From Dermabacteraceae bacterium TAE3-ERU5 (GTDB lineage: Bacteria; Actinomycetota; Actinomycetes; Actinomycetales; Dermabacteraceae), in assembly GCA_019218375.1 (NCBI GenBank), contig JAHUUK010000007.1, positions 1 through 64,000 of the forward strand: a stretch of DNA of 64,000 bases. Direction: 5' to 3'. Position numbers and translations under genes: made by a program. Under the pieces are notes generated by a model. That model made no database searches. It was given only the letters and a program-made list of their open reading frames with translations, and was not told the origin of the DNA. How positions within the stretch are numbered: the stretch's first letter is position 1; each line of letters begins with the position of its first letter. This document shows positions 17,323 through 26,012 of this stretch, piece by piece.

Positions 17323-18562
17323 TTTTCGGCACCTTATGAGGGATGGTATTGGGTGAGCGTGACGCAAACAGTGTTACCCAGCTATCACCAATCTTTTGTG
17401 ATGAAAATGCGGATGCTAGTTCCAGGCATTTCTTTGACAGCTCTTGTCTGTGCCCAATGTCAGATATCGCTTCGTCTAGTACGGATGCGAGTCCTTCAGG
17501 AGAGTCATCTTCACACAGGTAGCCAGCTTTTTCTGCGATCTTCCTGGCGCCTGAGCAAGAATTCGTGGTAACTCCGGGAACGCCTCGTGCGGCACATTCT
17601 GTTAGCGCCATGGGTAATGCTTCAAAACTTGATTGAAGCACACATAGTCCCGCTTTATCTATCTCTGGAATTACGTTAGATACATAGCCGTGGAAATTGA
17701 TTCTGTCTTCGCTGAGGAGTTTTGCGGCTAGGGCTTTCCATTTATCCTCGGCTGGCCCTGTGCCGTACAATTCCAGTGTCCACTCTGGGTGCTTCTGTGC
17801 TATTAAAGAGAAAGCGTGCAGAAGTAAATCGACCCGTTTTTCATCAGACATGCGGCCTAAAAATATAAGTTTTTTTCGGTATTTTAGGACGGGAATTTTG
17901 TCTAATACGTCATTTACGGGATTTGGTAGCACGCCGACGTGCGCATTAAATGCATCAGCAAAATCTTGTGCGTATTCTTCTGTTAGTGCTAGCAGGGCAT
18001 CTAAGTGGGGGAGAGTTGAAGCTATTTTAGACTCTGAGCCCCAGGCTTTCATCCCATCCATGGAACCATGGAACTGCATAAACACTCCGGGGCCCTTGTT
18101 TTTACCCCTTAAAGTACTAATATATTTTGATATAAACTGAGATATTCCAGCCTCTAAGAGGATGAAGTTGTCAGATTCATCAAATTTCCTGAGGTGGGCT
18201 AGTAAGCGCGCGTCTCTGTAGACTTTCCAGGGGATGGTAAGAGTGCGCTTAATTGCTAGCTTTACTCCAAAAGGGCCTGGATACAGTTGGGCTAACCTGT
18301 GTTCAGATGTAATATTTTGTAGCTTGTTAATTATGAAAAGGTTTTCAGGGGAACTGGGGACAACCATGTCTGCCCCTGAGGCTGGAGGGTTATGGGAAAT
18401 TACTTCTACCGTAAATCCCCTCGATTTAAATTCTTTGGCGAGCAGGCGCATAGCGCTATTTGTGCCACCAAGTGCACCGTAATCATTTACGCAAAAAATT
18501 ACACGTCTATTTTGCTTGCGGGGCTGCTTCAAGGTGTCTTTATCTCCTGAGTGTAAACTCAT
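17315..18562 (-). CDS. GT-B glycosyltransferase, paralogue of the downstream gene
   Basis: 415 aa. N-terminal domain with RVIFCVNDYGALGGTNSA, C-terminal donor domain with LIFLGRMSDEKRVDLLL and SSFEALPMALTECAARGVP. It resembles poly(glycerol phosphate) or capsule glycosyltransferases in general layout; no acceptor can be named. The first 18 residues are polar and may not be translated; a TTG ten codons in lies downstream of AGGAG and is an alternative start. It is transcribed together with the previous gene. It has the same AT-rich composition. Confidence 0.8.
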   Translation of the reverse strand: MSLHSGDKDTLKQPRKQNRRVIFCVNDYGALGGTNSAMRLLAKEFKSRGFTVEVISHNPPASGADMVVPSSPENLFIINKLQNITSEHRLAQLYPGPFGVKLAIKRTLTIPWKVYRDARLLAHLRKFDESDNFILLEAGISQFISKYISTLRGKNKGPGVFMQFHGSMDGMKAWGSESKIASTLPHLDALLALTEEYAQDFADAFNAHVGVLPNPVNDVLDKIPVLKYRKKLIFLGRMSDEKRVDLLLHAFSLIAQKHPEWTLELYGTGPAEDKWKALAAKLLSEDRINFHGYVSNVIPEIDKAGLCVLQSSFEALPMALTECAARGVPGVTTNSCSGARKIAEKAGYLCEDDSPEGLASVLDEAISDIGHRQELSKKCLELASAFSSQKIGDSWVTLFASRSPNTIPHKVPKND

Positions 18563-18581
18563 ACATCATATACAAGTAACG

Positions 18582-18618
18582 CTGCAGGGTAGGGTAGTAG
18601 CGCAGTCCTACCCTGCAG
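18582..18618 (-). terminator. Hairpin downstream of gpmA
   Basis: CTGCAGGGTAGG (18582-18593) pairs with CCTACCCTGCAG (18607-18618) across 13 bases. No clear U-run on the gpmA side, so it may be a weak terminator. Confidence 0.55.
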
Positions 18619-18644
18619 CTAAGTTTTATTCAGAAAGTAATTTT

Positions 18645-19391
18645 CTACTTCTTTCCCTGGTTAGCTACGGCCTCAGCGGCGGCCTTAGCGGCAACCGGGT
18701 CGAGGTAGCGGCCGCCCTTGACGGTCGGCTTGAAGTTTTCGTCCAGCTCGTAAACGAGCGGCTGGCCGGTCGGGATGTTCAGTTCGGAGATGTCCTCGTC
18801 GGAGATCTCGTCCAGGAACTTCACCAGCGCGCGCAGCGAGTTGCCGTGGGCGGCAACCAGAACGGTCTTGCCAGCCTCAAGATCCGGCTTGATGTCGGAC
18901 TCCCAGTACGGGGTGAAGCGAGCCACGACGTCCTTCAGGCACTCGGCCTTCGGCATTTCGTCGCCCAGGCCTGCGTAGCGGGCCTCGCCGTCCTGCGAGA
19001 ACTCGGTGCCAAACTCGATGTCCGGCGGCGGGGTGTCGTAGGAACGACGCCAAGCCATGAACTGCTCGTCGCCGTACTTGTCGCGAATCTCGGTCTTGTT
19101 CATGCCCTGCAGAGCGCCGTAGTGACGCTCGTTCAGACGCCAGTTACGGGTAACCGGGATCCAGTGCAGATCGGCCGCGTCCAGAGCCAGGTTCGCGGTC
19201 ATGATGGCGCGGCGCAGCAGCGAGGTGTGCACCACGTCCGGCTTAATGCCGGATTCCTTCAGCAGCTTGCCGCCGTTGACGGCCTCTTCCTTACCTGCCT
19301 CGGAGAGCGGCACATCCACCCAACCGGTGAACAGGTTCTTTGCATTCCATTCGCTCTCGCCGTGGCGGAGCAGTACCAGTGTGTAGGTCAT
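18645..19391 (-). CDS. gpmA: 2,3-bisphosphoglycerate-dependent phosphoglycerate mutase
   Basis: 248 aa, the standard dPGM length. It interconverts 3- and 2-phosphoglycerate in glycolysis. The catalytic [12 protein letters not shown] (phospho-His), [12 protein letters not shown], the [13 protein letters not shown] substrate segment and the second His in [13 protein letters not shown] are all present. A TAGGCT hexamer six bases before the ATG indicates a leaderless mRNA. It stands alone between the low-GC glycosyltransferases and dtd. Confidence 0.95.
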   Translation of the reverse strand: MTYTLVLLRHGESEWNAKNLFTGWVDVPLSEAGKEEAVNGGKLLKESGIKPDVVHTSLLRRAIMTANLALDAADLHWIPVTRNWRLNERHYGALQGMNKTEIRDKYGDEQFMAWRRSYDTPPPDIEFGTEFSQDGEARYAGLGDEMPKAECLKDVVARFTPYWESDIKPDLEAGKTVLVAAHGNSLRALVKFLDEISDEDISELNIPTGQPLVYELDENFKPTVKGGRYLDPVAAKAAAEAVANQGKK

Positions 19392-19397
19392 GTGTTA

Positions 19398-19403
19398 AGC
19401 CTA
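19398..19403 (-). promoter_or_regulatory. -10 element of gpmA
   Basis: TAGGCT on the minus strand, six bases before the start codon. Confidence 0.5.
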
Positions 19404-19513
19404 CGCGCTTAACGCAGGGAAGAAAAAGGACACCGGCCGGGCCTGGCAGGCGGGGAAGCAATACCGGCAGGTCGGCTTGGAAAAGCGGGGGTGGGGCTAT
19501 TTCCCGGCGCGGG

Positions 19514-19969
19514 CTATTTTTCGAGCAGGATGGTGACCGGGCCGTTGTTCGTCAGAGATACGCGCATGTGTGCTCCGAACTGGCCGGTCTCCACCGGAAC
19601 ACCCCGCTCGCGCACGGCCTCCACTAGGGAATTAAACACGGGTTCCGCGACAGGGCCGGGGGCGGCATCGTTCCAGGAGGGGCGGCGCCCCTTGCGGGTG
19701 TCGGCATATAGCGTGAACTGGGATACCAACATGACGGGCGCTCCCGCGTCTAGCACCGAGCGTTCGCCCTCCAGGATGCGCAGTTCGCAGATCTTGCGGG
19801 CGATGTATTCGACCTGTTCCGGGCCGTCGCCGTGGGTGACTCCCACCAGAACCAAAAGCCCCTCGCCGGTGAAGCCGGAAATGCGTTCGCTGTTCTCGCC
19901 GTCAGGGGCGGGGGAGTCGGCCACCACGTCTACGCTGGCGCCCGCTACTCGTTGAATCACTGCACGCAT
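19514..19969 (-). CDS. dtd: D-aminoacyl-tRNA deacylase
   Basis: 151 aa. It hydrolyses D-amino acids mischarged on tRNA. The start MRAVIQRVAGASV, the catalytic-site SQFTLYAD segment with TRKGRRPSW, and the GAHMRVSLTNNGPVTI end are the family's signature; the cross-subunit Gly-cisPro pair is in the NGPVT motif. Its promoter hexamer TAAACT (19976-19981) lies six bases before the ATG. The first 136-bp repeat begins about 75 bases upstream. Confidence 0.93.
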   Translation of the reverse strand: MRAVIQRVAGASVDVVADSPAPDGENSERISGFTGEGLLVLVGVTHGDGPEQVEYIARKICELRILEGERSVLDAGAPVMLVSQFTLYADTRKGRRPSWNDAAPGPVAEPVFNSLVEAVRERGVPVETGQFGAHMRVSLTNNGPVTILLEK

Positions 19970-19975
19970 ATCGGC

Positions 19976-19981
19976 AGTTTA
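19976..19981 (-). promoter_or_regulatory. -10 element of dtd
   Basis: TAAACT on the minus strand, six bases before the start codon. Confidence 0.5.
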
Positions 19982-20045
19982 ACGAGCGCGGGTAGCGAAC
20001 TTAAACAACTAGGTGCACTTCAGGCCGTTATCCCTCGCCCCCTCC

Positions 20046-20181
20046 TGACGTTTGGGTGCACTAACTGCTGGTAACACCCACCCGCTTACGTTTGGGTGCA
20101 CTAACTGTTGCGAAACCGCGATTTAACCCACCGAAAGTGCACCTAGATGTAAGGGGTAGCCAAAAGTGCACCCAAACGTCA
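20046..20181 (+). repeat. 136-bp intergenic nested-palindrome repeat, copy 1
   Basis: It starts TGACGTTTGGGTGCACT and ends GTGCACCCAAACGTCA, so the ends are inverted repeats. A second, inner inverted pair starts near offset 41 (TTACGTTTGGGTGCACT) and ends near offset 107; the inner right arm is degenerate here (ACCTAGATG). A further half arm AGGTGCACTT lies at about 20011. It is the most diverged of the four copies. Confidence 0.85.
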
Positions 20182-20199
20182 GGTTAGGAACGGCGGGCG

Positions 20200-21471
20200 C
20201 TAGGCGGCCCGGTTCCGGCCTCCGGCTCCAGCAGTCAGCACGATAAACACACCCGCCGCAGCCAGCGTCAGCGCCGGCCACACCACCAGCGGCACGATCA
20301 GCCCGAACGCGGTTCCCAGGTAACCGCCGCCGAAGGCCGCGAACGGTACGCAGCCCATCGCGATCATCCTGAGCGCGGCGGAGGCCCGGCCCAGCGAACC
20401 GGAATCGACCGACTGTGCCATGTAGGTGTAGCCGGCGATGTTCGTCAGCGTCAGCGTGAGGGTCCACGCCACCACGAAAGCGATCATGAACGCCGCACCG
20501 TAAGCGGGCAGCAGGTAGGCGCATAGCGGCAGGGCCGCCGAAAGGGTCTGGGCGAAAATACCCACCGTGTAGATCGTCTTGGTCGGGAACCTGTCGGTCA
20601 CCTTGACGCTGAGTACGGCGGCGAACATGCCGGCCAGCGCCGCCAGCGTGCCGAGCATGCCGTAAAAGGCGGGGGAGAGGCCCAGGTTACGCAGTACCAG
20701 CACCGTTTCTACCGAATCGCCTATCGCGTAGCCGATGTTGCCGACCGCGTTCATCAGCACCACGGCGATTAATAGCCGGTTTCCGGCGATTACCTTGAAG
20801 CCGTGCGTGAACTCCTGCCAGACGGTGCCCGGCGCGATGTCCGACAGCTCGGGTGCCTGCTCGCCGTCGGCGTAGACCACGGCGGCGTCGCGGGCCGCCT
20901 TATCGCTCAGGTAGAGGCGCAGCATCAGCACCAGCGTGAGGGCGAACAGGGCCACGGCCAGCCCGAGCGTGGCCACGCCGCCGATGGTGCTGATGGCGAT
21001 GCCGGCCAGGGCGGGGAAAACCACCCCGATAACGCGGTCCGCGGCCGCCAGCTTCGCCACCGTGCGGGAGATCAGCGCCTTATCGGAGGTGAGTAGCGGT
21101 ACCAGCGTCACCTGTGCGTTTTCTGCCACCACGGTGAGCATGCCGATCAGAGTCACCGCCACCATCGTGCCCAGCACGCCCACCTGCCCGGCGGCATAGA
21201 GCGCGAAGAATACGCCCACCACTAGGGTCTTCGCGGTGATAGTGCCGAGCAGGGTCTTGAGGGGGCCGACCCTGTCCACAAGCACCCCGGTGGGCACCGA
21301 GAGCAGCAGGAACGAGATTGAGCCGAGCGCGTTCAGCAGGCCGATGTCGGCCGTGGTGAAACCGAACGTGACCACCACCAGGATGCCGAGGGCGTCATCA
21401 AAGACGGTGTTTCCGGCGGCGTCGGACATGTTCGCCGCGAGTGCGTGCCTGACGTTGGGGTTTTTCTTCAC
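20200..21471 (-). CDS. MFS transporter, probable peptide exporter of the P450 operon
   Basis: 423 aa with about twelve membrane helices of the major facilitator type; the loop between helices 2 and 3 reads GVLVDRVGPLKT, a variant of the G-x-L-x-D-R-x-G motif. The start is GTG 21471 and overlaps the P450 stop by four bases (GTGA), so it is the last gene of a three-gene operon with a 31-aa peptide and a P450. By context it is the likely exporter or self-protection pump for the peptide product. Its GC content is high, like the housekeeping genes and unlike the AT-rich P450 next to it. Confidence 0.8.
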   Translation of the reverse strand: MKKNPNVRHALAANMSDAAGNTVFDDALGILVVVTFGFTTADIGLLNALGSISFLLLSVPTGVLVDRVGPLKTLLGTITAKTLVVGVFFALYAAGQVGVLGTMVAVTLIGMLTVVAENAQVTLVPLLTSDKALISRTVAKLAAADRVIGVVFPALAGIAISTIGGVATLGLAVALFALTLVLMLRLYLSDKAARDAAVVYADGEQAPELSDIAPGTVWQEFTHGFKVIAGNRLLIAVVLMNAVGNIGYAIGDSVETVLVLRNLGLSPAFYGMLGTLAALAGMFAAVLSVKVTDRFPTKTIYTVGIFAQTLSAALPLCAYLLPAYGAAFMIAFVVAWTLTLTLTNIAGYTYMAQSVDSGSLGRASAALRMIAMGCVPFAAFGGGYLGTAFGLIVPLVVWPALTLAAAGVFIVLTAGAGGRNRAA

Positions 21472-22574
21472 GTTTTTAAACTCCGTTTAACAAAGATGCC
21501 TCTAGGGGGAGTGAGTAAAGTCCCTACAAGGGGAGAAGACCCTGGAACTTTCCAGAACTCTATGTATAGATCTTCTTTCAAAGATTCGCTAAAGGCTGAG
21601 AGGGTTTCTATGCTGGGATTTCTGGCCGGGCAAATCCCGCGTCCCTTGCCGAAAGTTAAGTCCACCTTAGAGGGTGTTTGAGAGAGCCACCTTGACGGCA
21701 TAAAGGTGTCGGGGTTATTCCAAGTCTTAGGATCCCTGTTCCCCTGCTTTACGTTAAGCAGTGCCGTATCTCCAGGAGAGACTTCAATGTTTCCTATTGA
21801 GGACCTTTCTACAAATGTTCTGGCAAGCCTGCAAGCGGGAGATGATAGACGAAGTGACTCTCGAACAAATAGCTCGCTAGCTGTTTCTCGGTGCAGGCTT
21901 TTGTGTCTGTGTGCGTCTAGTAATAGCCATTCTAGCGAAGCCCCAAGAAAGCCTGTCGTCGCCAAAACCAATCTTTGAAACAGTTCTGCTCGCTCTTCTG
22001 GTGAGGGTGTTAGTGATATCGCCAGGTCCACGAGGTCCAAGTTTGAATGGGAGGGGGCCTCTGTGGCCAAGGCTTTTCGGAAAAGGTGCCGAGCCTCGTT
22101 TAAGTGTTTGTAGGGATTAGATGCAACTCTTTTGATGTCGTCCCTTATTACCGATTTTTGCACATAAAAATCTATGGCTGACTGGAGGCTATCCGAGCGC
22201 CAACTGCCTGCTATTTGTTCCCTGTGGAAGTCGCGGATCAACCTATGACCGAAGTTTCGGGAGGGGGAGATATTGCTGTGGCGATCCAGGACTTCCCGAG
22301 CGCGACTTTGTTGGTTGTTGGCGCGAGTCGAGAATATTTCAAGAACTCTTTTTGAGGCCTCCTTTATAACATCCTCTGGTAAAGGGGTATACTCCAGTCT
22401 AAAGAAGCCGCTCTCGTGTCTCAGCAGGTTGGTTTTGTTTGCCAAAATATCAATTATGGCAAAGTTTGATGAAATATTCACATATTCTTCATTTACCCTA
22501 AAATCGGTACGCCAAGTATTTATTGCTATCCGATTTAGGATGTGTGCGTCAATCCATCGTTTAACTATAGCCAT
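21468..22574 (-). CDS. Cytochrome P450, candidate peptide-crosslinking enzyme
   Basis: 368 aa from ATG 22574. The heme-binding loop is FGKGRGICPAR (axial Cys), the K-helix ExxR is ESLR, and the PERF region reads PDTFMPSRW. The I-helix region LATTGFLGASLEW lacks the usual acid-threonine pair, as in several coupling P450s. It is shorter than typical bacterial P450s (about 400 aa), the missing part being N-terminal. The frame is open up to 22715, but that part overlaps the peptide gene and a hairpin. Base composition is AT-rich compared with neighbours. With a tiny peptide gene before it and an exporter after it, the likely role is oxidative crosslinking of that peptide; this is inference from gene order. 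Confidence 0.8.
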   Translation of the reverse strand: MAIVKRWIDAHILNRIAINTWRTDFRVNEEYVNISSNFAIIDILANKTNLLRHESGFFRLEYTPLPEDVIKEASKRVLEIFSTRANNQQSRAREVLDRHSNISPSRNFGHRLIRDFHREQIAGSWRSDSLQSAIDFYVQKSVIRDDIKRVASNPYKHLNEARHLFRKALATEAPSHSNLDLVDLAISLTPSPEERAELFQRLVLATTGFLGASLEWLLLDAHRHKSLHRETASELFVRESLRLSSPACRLARTFVERSSIGNIEVSPGDTALLNVKQGNRDPKTWNNPDTFMPSRWLSQTPSKVDLTFGKGRGICPARNPSIETLSAFSESLKEDLYIEFWKVPGSSPLVGTLLTPPRGIFVKRSLKT

Positions 22575-22596
22575 AACTTTACCGCCAATTTTTAGT

Positions 22597-22629
22597 GGGG
22601 TGGCCCCGAAATATTTTCGGAGCCACCCC
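22597..22629 (-). promoter_or_regulatory. Strong hairpin between peptide gene and P450 gene
   Basis: Two 15-base arms (22597-22611 and 22615-22629) pair with one mismatch around a 3-base loop. It begins 25 bases after the peptide stop and ends 22 bases before the P450 ATG. No U-run follows on the minus strand, so it looks like an attenuator or mRNA-stabilising element that favours the peptide over the enzyme. Confidence 0.6.
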
Positions 22630-22653
22630 TGCATCTTGTTTGCAGCCGTCCGA

Positions 22654-22749
22654 TTATCGAGGGGGAGGCTGCCCGTAATTGCGGGAGTACTTGGCGCGAG
22701 CGAGGGACTCGGCAACCGCGGAGTTAATAAGCGAATGGATAGCCTTCAT
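22654..22749 (-). CDS. 31-aa peptide, candidate RiPP precursor
   Basis: ATG 22747-22749 to TAA 22654-22656, preceded by AAAGGAG with five bases of spacing, among the best ribosome sites in the window. The product starts MKAIHSLINSAVAESLARAK, a plausible amphipathic helical leader with a short Ala/Leu repeat, and ends with KYSRNYGQPPPR. The only aromatic residues of the second half are Tyr21 and Tyr25, spaced four apart, suited to a Tyr-Tyr crosslink. A P450 gene and an MFS gene follow on the same strand. It is not a recognised precursor family; known P450-modified peptide classes (biarylitides, cittilins, atropopeptides) also have very short precursors beside a P450. It could instead be a regulatory upstream ORF. 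Confidence 0.65.
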   Translation of the reverse strand: MKAIHSLINSAVAESLARAKYSRNYGQPPPR

Positions 22750-22864
22750 TGGATTCTCCTTTGACTCTTTTAGGTGGGCTTCTCCCGCCTAGTCCACAGG
22801 TTAGATCTATGTGCTGCTTGGGTGCAATGTGATAACAAAATTTTATTTATTTGTTACGAAATTA

Positions 22865-24112
22865 TCAGGGGTTATGCAGCCAGGTTTCTGCGACCGCCAC
22901 CATTTGCGCGGTGGTTTCCTGCCAGCCGTCCTCCTGCTGCCGGTGCGGTCCGGTGGCCAGGCTGAGCGCCACCCCGGCGCTGCGCACGGCCAGCTCGCGG
23001 CGATCCACGCGCCGTTCAAACACGCGCCGCCATTCGCGCACGCACTGCGCGATGTTTTCTTGCGCCTCGCGGCTCACGCCGCCGCGTTCCCCGAAAGAGG
23101 CCCAAATGCTCAGGTGTCCCATCATGCAGGCCAGATCATCCACGCGCCTGCCCGCCCCCAGCGTGTCGATGTCTAACAGTCCGCTGACGCGGCCCTGCGA
23201 AACGAAAAGCTGTGCCTCGTAGAAGTCGCCGTGCACCACATCCGTGGTGGGGACATCCCGGTAGGCGGCCAGCCCGTCGGCGATTCCGCCCGCTAGCTGC
23301 TGCACCCTGCCGGTCAGGGAGGGGACGGCGCGGGCGATCACGTCGGCGTAGAAATCGCAGGATTCGGTCCAGGGCACGCTCTGCCGGGACGCTGCCAGGA
23401 AAGGGGGCAGGGAATCGAGCAGATTTATCAGGCTGGCCGGATGGCAGGACGCGGCACCGCGGCGCACGATTTCGTCCGTCAGCGGCCCGCCCGAAAGCTG
23501 AGCGAACACGAGCAGCCCCGGCCCGTGCGCCAGCACCTCGGGCACGGGGACCCCGGCGGTGCGGAGCTGAGCGTGGCGAAAAGCCAGCTCATCGGCCCGC
23601 GAGGGCGGCATGACTTTCAGAAATACCTGCTGCTCGGGAAGTTTGGCCGACAGCACGGCGCGCCTTCCCGGCCGGTAGGAAAGCACCTTTACGGGAACCT
23701 GCTCCGGCACCGCGAAGCCCAGGCCGCGCAGCACGCCGACCAATTGCGCGGGGTAGCAAACCTCCGCCAGACAGGGCAGCCACGGGTCGCGCGGAAAACG
23801 CCAGACCCGCACGGGCAGGCCGTCCTCCTGGAGCAGCAGGGAAGCGTCGGCGCTGACTACGGCGGGTTCCGGTTCTCCGCCGTGCACTGCGGCCCCGAGC
23901 ATCTCCTCGCGCGGCTGCGCCCCTGCACCGTCAAGTTCCGGCCAGCAGACCCGCGCCCGGTAAAGCGCCTTGGTGGAGCGGCCGGGGCGGTGATCCACGT
24001 GGTCCAGTTCCCAATCGATCAACTGACCGCCGCCGGAGGCCACGGCGCGCGCCAACACGCCGCGTGCGCGTGCGGTTGTGAGCAGGGCGTAGCCGTCCGG
24101 TGAAATATTCAT
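22865..24112 (-). CDS. Aminoglycoside-phosphotransferase-family kinase
   Basis: 415 aa. The C-terminal half carries a kinase-like catalytic loop VVHGDFYEAQLFV (with Gln where most members have Asn) and the metal-binding LLDIDTLGAG. The N-terminal half is a diverged lobe with KALYRARV. Proteins of this kind phosphorylate small hydroxyl compounds (sugars, antibiotics, choline); the substrate is unknown. It is divergent from DUF3151 with only 34 bases between the starts. The start has AAAGGGGG just before it. It lies upstream of the peptide-P450 operon on the same strand but is separated from it by 115 bases. Confidence 0.7.
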   Translation of the reverse strand: MNISPDGYALLTTARARGVLARAVASGGGQLIDWELDHVDHRPGRSTKALYRARVCWPELDGAGAQPREEMLGAAVHGGEPEPAVVSADASLLLQEDGLPVRVWRFPRDPWLPCLAEVCYPAQLVGVLRGLGFAVPEQVPVKVLSYRPGRRAVLSAKLPEQQVFLKVMPPSRADELAFRHAQLRTAGVPVPEVLAHGPGLLVFAQLSGGPLTDEIVRRGAASCHPASLINLLDSLPPFLAASRQSVPWTESCDFYADVIARAVPSLTGRVQQLAGGIADGLAAYRDVPTTDVVHGDFYEAQLFVSQGRVSGLLDIDTLGAGRRVDDLACMMGHLSIWASFGERGGVSREAQENIAQCVREWRRVFERRVDRRELAVRSAGVALSLATGPHRQQEDGWQETTAQMVAVAETWLHNP

Positions 24113-24134
24113 TCCCCCTTTCCTATCAGGTCGA

Positions 24135-24140
24135 TAGGCT
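24135..24140 (+). promoter_or_regulatory. -10 element of the DUF3151 gene
   Basis: TAGGCT, six bases before ATG 24147; leaderless arrangement. Confidence 0.5.
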
Positions 24141-24146
24141 TAATGC

Positions 24147-24584
24147 ATGACTGTTAATCCGCAAAACCTGCTCGGTATCCCCGAAACCCTGCTGCCGCAG
24201 AGCCATCCCGACACCGAGGTGGCCGCTGTGCTGGGAACGGAAGAAAGCCCCGCCGTAGCGCGGGAACAGGCTGCGCTGCACCCGGCTTCGAGCCTGGCCT
24301 GGGCCGTGCTGGCGGAGGATGCGCTGGCGGGAGAAGACCCGATCGCCGCCTACGCGTACGCGCGCGTCGGCTATCACCGCGGCCTGGATGCGCTGCGCCG
24401 TTCCGGCTGGCGCGGGCAGGGCCCCGTGCCTTATCGCCACCCGCAAAACCGGGGCTTCCTGCGCGCGCTGGCTGCGCTCGGCAGGGCAGCGGCTGCGATC
24501 AACGAAGAAGAGGAAGTCACCCGGATTGCCGCGTTCCTGCACGATTGCGATGCCGCCTACGCGCAGGAAAACCCGCTCGGCTAA
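24147..24584 (+). CDS. DUF3151 family protein
   Basis: 145 aa, all-helical in appearance and acidic. The family signature is visible as a LASSLAWAxLAExAL-type segment (HPASSLAWAVLAEDAL), then AYAYARVGYHRGLDALRRSGW and the final RIAAFLHDCDA. The family occurs almost only in Actinobacteria, normally directly upstream of purA, as here. No biochemical function is known; the pattern recalls TPR-like helical repeats. Confidence 0.88.
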   Translation: MTVNPQNLLGIPETLLPQSHPDTEVAAVLGTEESPAVAREQAALHPASSLAWAVLAEDALAGEDPIAAYAYARVGYHRGLDALRRSGWRGQGPVPYRHPQNRGFLRALAALGRAAAAINEEEEVTRIAAFLHDCDAAYAQENPLG

Positions 24585-24725
24585 CGCCGGGCAAAGCGCC
24601 TCAATCACCGTCCACCAACCCAAAACGTTTGGGGCTTCTTCCCTTGCAACCGGGATAGCCAGGACGTTTTCCTTAACCGGTTGGTAGGATCTAGTGGTTC
24701 ATCTCGAAAGGACCAGGAATCTGAC

Positions 24726-26012
24726 ATGCCTGCAATCGTGATCGTCGGCGCCCAGTGGGGCGACGAAGGCAAGGGTAAGGCCACCGACCTGCTCGGCCCC
24801 CACGTTGATTACGTGGTGAAGCCGAACGGCGGCAACAACGCCGGGCACACCGTGGTCGTCGGCGGGGAAAAGTTTGAGCTGAAGCTCCTGCCCGCCGGGA
24901 TCCTGTCCGAAAACGCCACCCCCGTCATCGGGAACGGCGTGGTGGTGAACTTGGAGGCGCTTTTCCAGGAGATGGACGCGCTGCAGGCGCGCGGCCTGGA
25001 TGCGCAGCGGCTCAGGGTCAGCGCCGACGCGCACCTGGTCGCCCCCTACCACCAGACCCTGGATAAGGTGACGGAACGCTTCCTCGGCAAGCGCGCCATC
25101 GGCACCACCGGGCGCGGTATCGGCCCGACCTACATGGACAAGGTGGGCCGCCTCGGTATCCGTGTGCAGGACGTGTTCGATCCGTCGATCCTGCGCCAGA
25201 AGATCGAGGGCGCGCTGCGTCAGAAGAACGAACTGCTGGTCAAGCTGTACAACCGCCGCGCCGTGGACGTCGACGAGATGGTGGAATACTTCCTCAGCTA
25301 CGTCGATCGCCTCCGCCCCCTCGTGGTGGATTCCTCCCGTCTGCTCAACGACGCGCTGGATCGCGGCGAAACTGTCCTGTTCGAGGGCGGTCAGGCCACT
25401 TTCCTGGACGTCGACCACGGCACTTACCCGTTCGTGACCAGCTCTAACCCGACGGCGGGCGGCGCCTGCACCGGGGCCGGAGTCGGGCCGACCCGCATCG
25501 ACCGCGTGATCGGCATCGTCAAGGCGTACACCACCCGCGTCGGCGCGGGGCCGTTCCCGACGGAACTGTTCGACGAATGGGGCGAGTTCCTGCAAAAGAC
25601 CGGCGGCGAGTTCGGGGTAAACACCGGCCGTCCCCGCCGCTGCGGCTGGTACGACGCCCTGATGGCGCGCCACGCGAGCCGCGTCAACGGCTTCACCGAC
25701 CTGTTCCTGACCAAGCTCGACGTGCTGACCGGCATCGACGAGATCCCGATCTGCGTCGGTTACGACGTAGACGGCAAGGTGTACGACCAGATGCCGATGA
25801 CCCAGACCGAGTTCCACCACGCGAAGCCCGTCTACGAAACCATGCCGGGCTGGAGCGAGGACATCACCGGGGTACGCGAGTTCTCCGACCTGCCGCAAAC
25901 CGCGCAGGATTACGTGCTGCGCCTGGAGGAGCTCTCCGGCTGCCGCATCTCCGCGATCGGCGTCGGCCCCGGCCGCGAGGCCATCGTGCAGCGGCACCCG
26001 CTGCTGCCGTGA
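24726..26012 (+). CDS. purA: Adenylosuccinate synthetase
   Basis: 428 aa. It joins IMP and aspartate with GTP to form adenylosuccinate, the first committed step to AMP. The P-loop [11 protein letters not shown] at residues 7-17, GNNAGHTVV, the IMP-binding [11 protein letters not shown] and the C-terminal VGPGREAIV segment are intact. The frame opens 15 codons earlier, but ATG 24726 gives the standard [10 protein letters not shown] start and has GAAAGGACC upstream. A possible -10, TAGGAT, is at 24685-24690. It starts a run of overlapping genes with the SCP-like and membrane proteins. Confidence 0.96.
   Translation: MPAIVIVGAQWGDEGKGKATDLLGPHVDYVVKPNGGNNAGHTVVVGGEKFELKLLPAGILSENATPVIGNGVVVNLEALFQEMDALQARGLDAQRLRVSADAHLVAPYHQTLDKVTERFLGKRAIGTTGRGIGPTYMDKVGRLGIRVQDVFDPSILRQKIEGALRQKNELLVKLYNRRAVDVDEMVEYFLSYVDRLRPLVVDSSRLLNDALDRGETVLFEGGQATFLDVDHGTYPFVTSSNPTAGGACTGAGVGPTRIDRVIGIVKAYTTRVGAGPFPTELFDEWGEFLQKTGGEFGVNTGRPRRCGWYDALMARHASRVNGFTDLFLTKLDVLTGIDEIPICVGYDVDGKVYDQMPMTQTEFHHAKPVYETMPGWSEDITGVREFSDLPQTAQDYVLRLEELSGCRISAIGVGPGREAIVQRHPLLP

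Noticed and set aside
22575-22715. 47-residue N-terminal extension of the P450 frame
   Set aside because: It overlaps the peptide ORF in another frame and the hairpin, has no ribosome site, and carries no P450 feature.
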